Of a stretch of 6,731 bases of DNA, positions 5,470-6,731 are shown piece after piece. The position numbers and the translations under genes were made by a program. The stretch covers positions 1 through 6,731 of the forward strand of contig JAAYWE010000131.1 in assembly GCA_012516755.1 (NCBI GenBank), read 5' to 3'. The first letter of the stretch is position 1. Each line of letters starts with the position of its first letter. The notes beneath the pieces were generated by a model that worked only from the letters and a program-made list of their open reading frames with translations, made no database searches and was not told the DNA's origin. Origin of the DNA: Treponema sp. (lineage in GTDB: Bacteria; Spirochaetota; Spirochaetia; Treponematales; Rectinemataceae).

Positions 5470-6465
5470 CTAGTATGCGGTTATGGAAGTTCGCATAGTA
5501 GTCTGATTCCCCGCAAAATCATTCACTTGAAGCATAAGATCGTGTTTGCCTCTGAGAATCAAGAATTGACCAACATGGTATGAATAACCCTCTCCTGAAT
5601 AACCTTCTCCTATGGATCCTCGCGAGGGGGGTGGATTGCCCAGAAATGATATCCCTTCTCCGCTTGCGCGCGCGGCTATGAATGAAGCATCGATTACGGT
5701 TTCCCCATCAAGCATGACCTTGATGCAATAGGGAGCAGAATAGTAACGCGAACTTGTGATGATGATATCTCGCGCATCGACAAACAATGAATAATTTCCC
5801 TGAGGACAGGTAATAAGTTTTTCTTTTTTATTCGTCTCCATTAAATCAAACAATACCTTCTTATCTGTGCCAGTCATGATCAGTTTTGCGCTGCGCATGA
5901 TTGGAGATGTATTATCCCTGATCCAGGGAGCAAGAAAAATCGTATTCATCCATAATTCGTTCTTTGCGTCGAAAAGTCTAACACCGAAATTTTTGGATGG
6001 GTATACGCCCGAGCCATCTCCTCCAATAAGCTTGTCTCCTTTCTTTATTGCAAAGCTATTCTGGACTTCTTTCGATGATCGGGAAGTTGATTTCATGACC
6101 TGAATAGGATCGAGCCCTGAAGTTATGCTCACAAATCTATCGGGATGAATAACAGCCAGGGCTCCACCTAATGGAAAAGAGAAGACTGTTGGCAAATCTG
6201 CTTCAACTTGCGAATAAAAAATAGAACCGCTTGAAGGTGCTTCAAACGTTGTATCTAACGATATCAGCTGAACATCGCTTCTTGGAATCATGCCATAGCA
6301 TCTTTCTCTTACATCATATTCTAACGAAACCCCTTGCTTAGCTTGATCGCCAAGGACTGTTCCAAACCCTGATAAATCAATAACTTCAGGTATCTTGAAG
6401 TCCAATGCACCAAGCAAGGTAGCGAGCCATAAATAACTTATTAAAAAAGGATATTTCCCCTTCAT
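5470..6465 (-). CDS. Exported M23/LytM-like protein lacking recognisable zinc ligands
   Basis: The 331-residue product starts with a signal-like segment (MKGKYPFLISYLWLATLLGA). Residues about 59-180 follow the layout of an M23 (lysostaphin/LytM) beta domain: EAPSSGSIFYSQ (75-86) matches the usual A-x-x-x-G-x-V strand, GGALAVIHPDRFVSI (100-114) the strand before the catalytic histidine, KKGDKLIGGDGSG (141-153) the G-x-x-I-G-x-x-G-x-(S/T)-G turn, and FGVRLFD then MNTIFLAPW (160-181) the last strands. The HxxxD, YxHL and HxH zinc ligands are not visible at the matching places (SGLD replaces xHLS, FGVRL replaces xHLHF). The C-terminal ~150 residues look all-beta with a GEGYSGEGYS duplication. Start 6465 is preferred over 6474: it forms an ATGA overlap with the upstream stop and has AAGGA eight bases away. 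The fold call is by pattern only. A non-enzymatic cell-wall regulator or adaptor is an inference. Confidence 0.7.
   Translation of the reverse strand: MKGKYPFLISYLWLATLLGALDFKIPEVIDLSGFGTVLGDQAKQGVSLEYDVRERCYGMIPRSDVQLISLDTTFEAPSSGSIFYSQVEADLPTVFSFPLGGALAVIHPDRFVSITSGLDPIQVMKSTSRSSKEVQNSFAIKKGDKLIGGDGSGVYPSKNFGVRLFDAKNELWMNTIFLAPWIRDNTSPIMRSAKLIMTGTDKKVLFDLMETNKKEKLITCPQGNYSLFVDARDIIITSSRYYSAPYCIKVMLDGETVIDASFIAARASGEGISFLGNPPPSRGSIGEGYSGEGYSYHVGQFLILRGKHDLMLQVNDFAGNQTTMRTSITAY
5581..5610 (-). repeat. 15-bp tandem duplication encoding GEGYS twice
   Basis: TGAATAACCCTCTCC (5581-5595) is followed directly by TGAATAACCTTCTCC (5596-5610), with one difference. On the coding strand this gives GEGYSGEGYS in a Gly-Ser-rich loop near the C-terminus of the M23-like protein. 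It is in frame and probably a recent slippage duplication in a tolerant loop. Confidence 0.8.
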
Positions 6466-6731
6466 GGCCGCCATCCTTTTAATAGTTCCAGGCCATCTTT
6501 ATATACAAATCCGATTACTTCTTCATCGCCAATTGCGCCAAAAGCTCCGGGAGCAATATGTACTGGAAGGCCATGATTAAGAATGATAACATCAGATTTT
6601 GCTTTTCCTTCCAGATCGCTTCTCAGGATCGCCACGAGCGAGTCTTTTAAGGATCCAAGTACAAAATACCTAAAATCAACCTGAGTCTCTGATAACTCTA
6701 CACCTGCCATTCCTGCTTCAAGAATTCTATA
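6462..6731 (-). CDS. C-terminal fragment of an unrecognised protein (5' end outside the window)
   Basis: The reading frame is open from the right edge to a TGA at 6462-6464, giving 89 residues of a longer protein. An internal ATG at 6710 has no good ribosome binding site, and the frame continues upstream (YRILEAG before MAGVE), so the real start lies beyond the window. The fragment shows a probable beta-alpha pattern (VDFRYFVLGSLKDSLVAILR, VIILNHGLPVHIAPGAFG, EEVIGFVYKDGLELLKGW) with no signal peptide or membrane segment in this part. I do not recognise the family. Its stop overlaps the start of the M23-like gene in ATGA, so the two are translationally coupled and probably work in the same process. 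Confidence 0.75.
   Translation of the reverse strand, partial: YRILEAGMAGVELSETQVDFRYFVLGSLKDSLVAILRSDLEGKAKSDVIILNHGLPVHIAPGAFGAIGDEEVIGFVYKDGLELLKGWRP

Noticed and set aside
1..6731. CRISPR array, defence island or intact mobile element
   Set aside because: No spaced repeat series, Cas-like gene, transposase, integrase or toxin-antitoxin pair is visible; most genes are metabolic or envelope genes in one run.

Overview
This window looks like a chromosomal piece of a spirochaete-like bacterium, with moderate GC and strong Shine-Dalgarno sites. The assignment is an inference. It rests on the 556-residue phosphoglycerate mutase with its charged insert before the TSHS motif, on the small envelope protein ending in a FPFSYFYTNF / YAPWPF membrane domain, and on a degenerate M23-like exported protein next to the YggS gene. 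No rRNA gene or other decisive taxonomic marker is present.

Most of the window (about 1214-6731) is a tightly packed run of genes on the minus strand. In transcription order they are: the 3' end of an unrecognised gene (6731-6462); an exported protein with an M23/LytM-like fold but no visible zinc ligands (6465-5470, ATGA overlap with the gene before); a YggS/PROSC-type PLP homeostasis protein (5427-4693); a small secreted or membrane protein with Ala-Pro-Glu repeats (4691-4179); adenine phosphoribosyltransferase apt (4091-3531); 2,3-bisphosphoglycerate-independent phosphoglycerate mutase gpmI (3452-1782); and a CYTH-domain protein of the CyaB class IV adenylate cyclase/triphosphatase superfamily (1774 or 1792 to 1214). 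Gaps are from -4 to about 90 bases, so this is probably one operon or two overlapping ones. It combines central metabolism (purine salvage, glycolysis, PLP homeostasis, a triphosphate enzyme) with two envelope proteins.

The left 1.2 kb is different. It carries one convincing plus-strand gene, a lipoprotein with a LEA-type-2 domain (359-943), convergent with the minus-strand run. It is preceded by about 350 bases of poorly coding DNA holding a possible 46-residue ORF (107-247). It is followed by a 270-base convergent intergenic region with a 15-base direct repeat at 20-base spacing and a decayed-looking tRNA T-arm/acceptor sequence. That patchwork suggests an old insertion or recombination site, but no integrase or transposase is visible.

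No CRISPR array, intact RNA gene, intact insertion sequence or recognisable defence system is present. The best leads are the M23-like protein without metal ligands, the repeat-bearing small envelope protein, the tRNA-like remnant with its neighbouring repeats, and a nine-A run in the first codons of gpmI.
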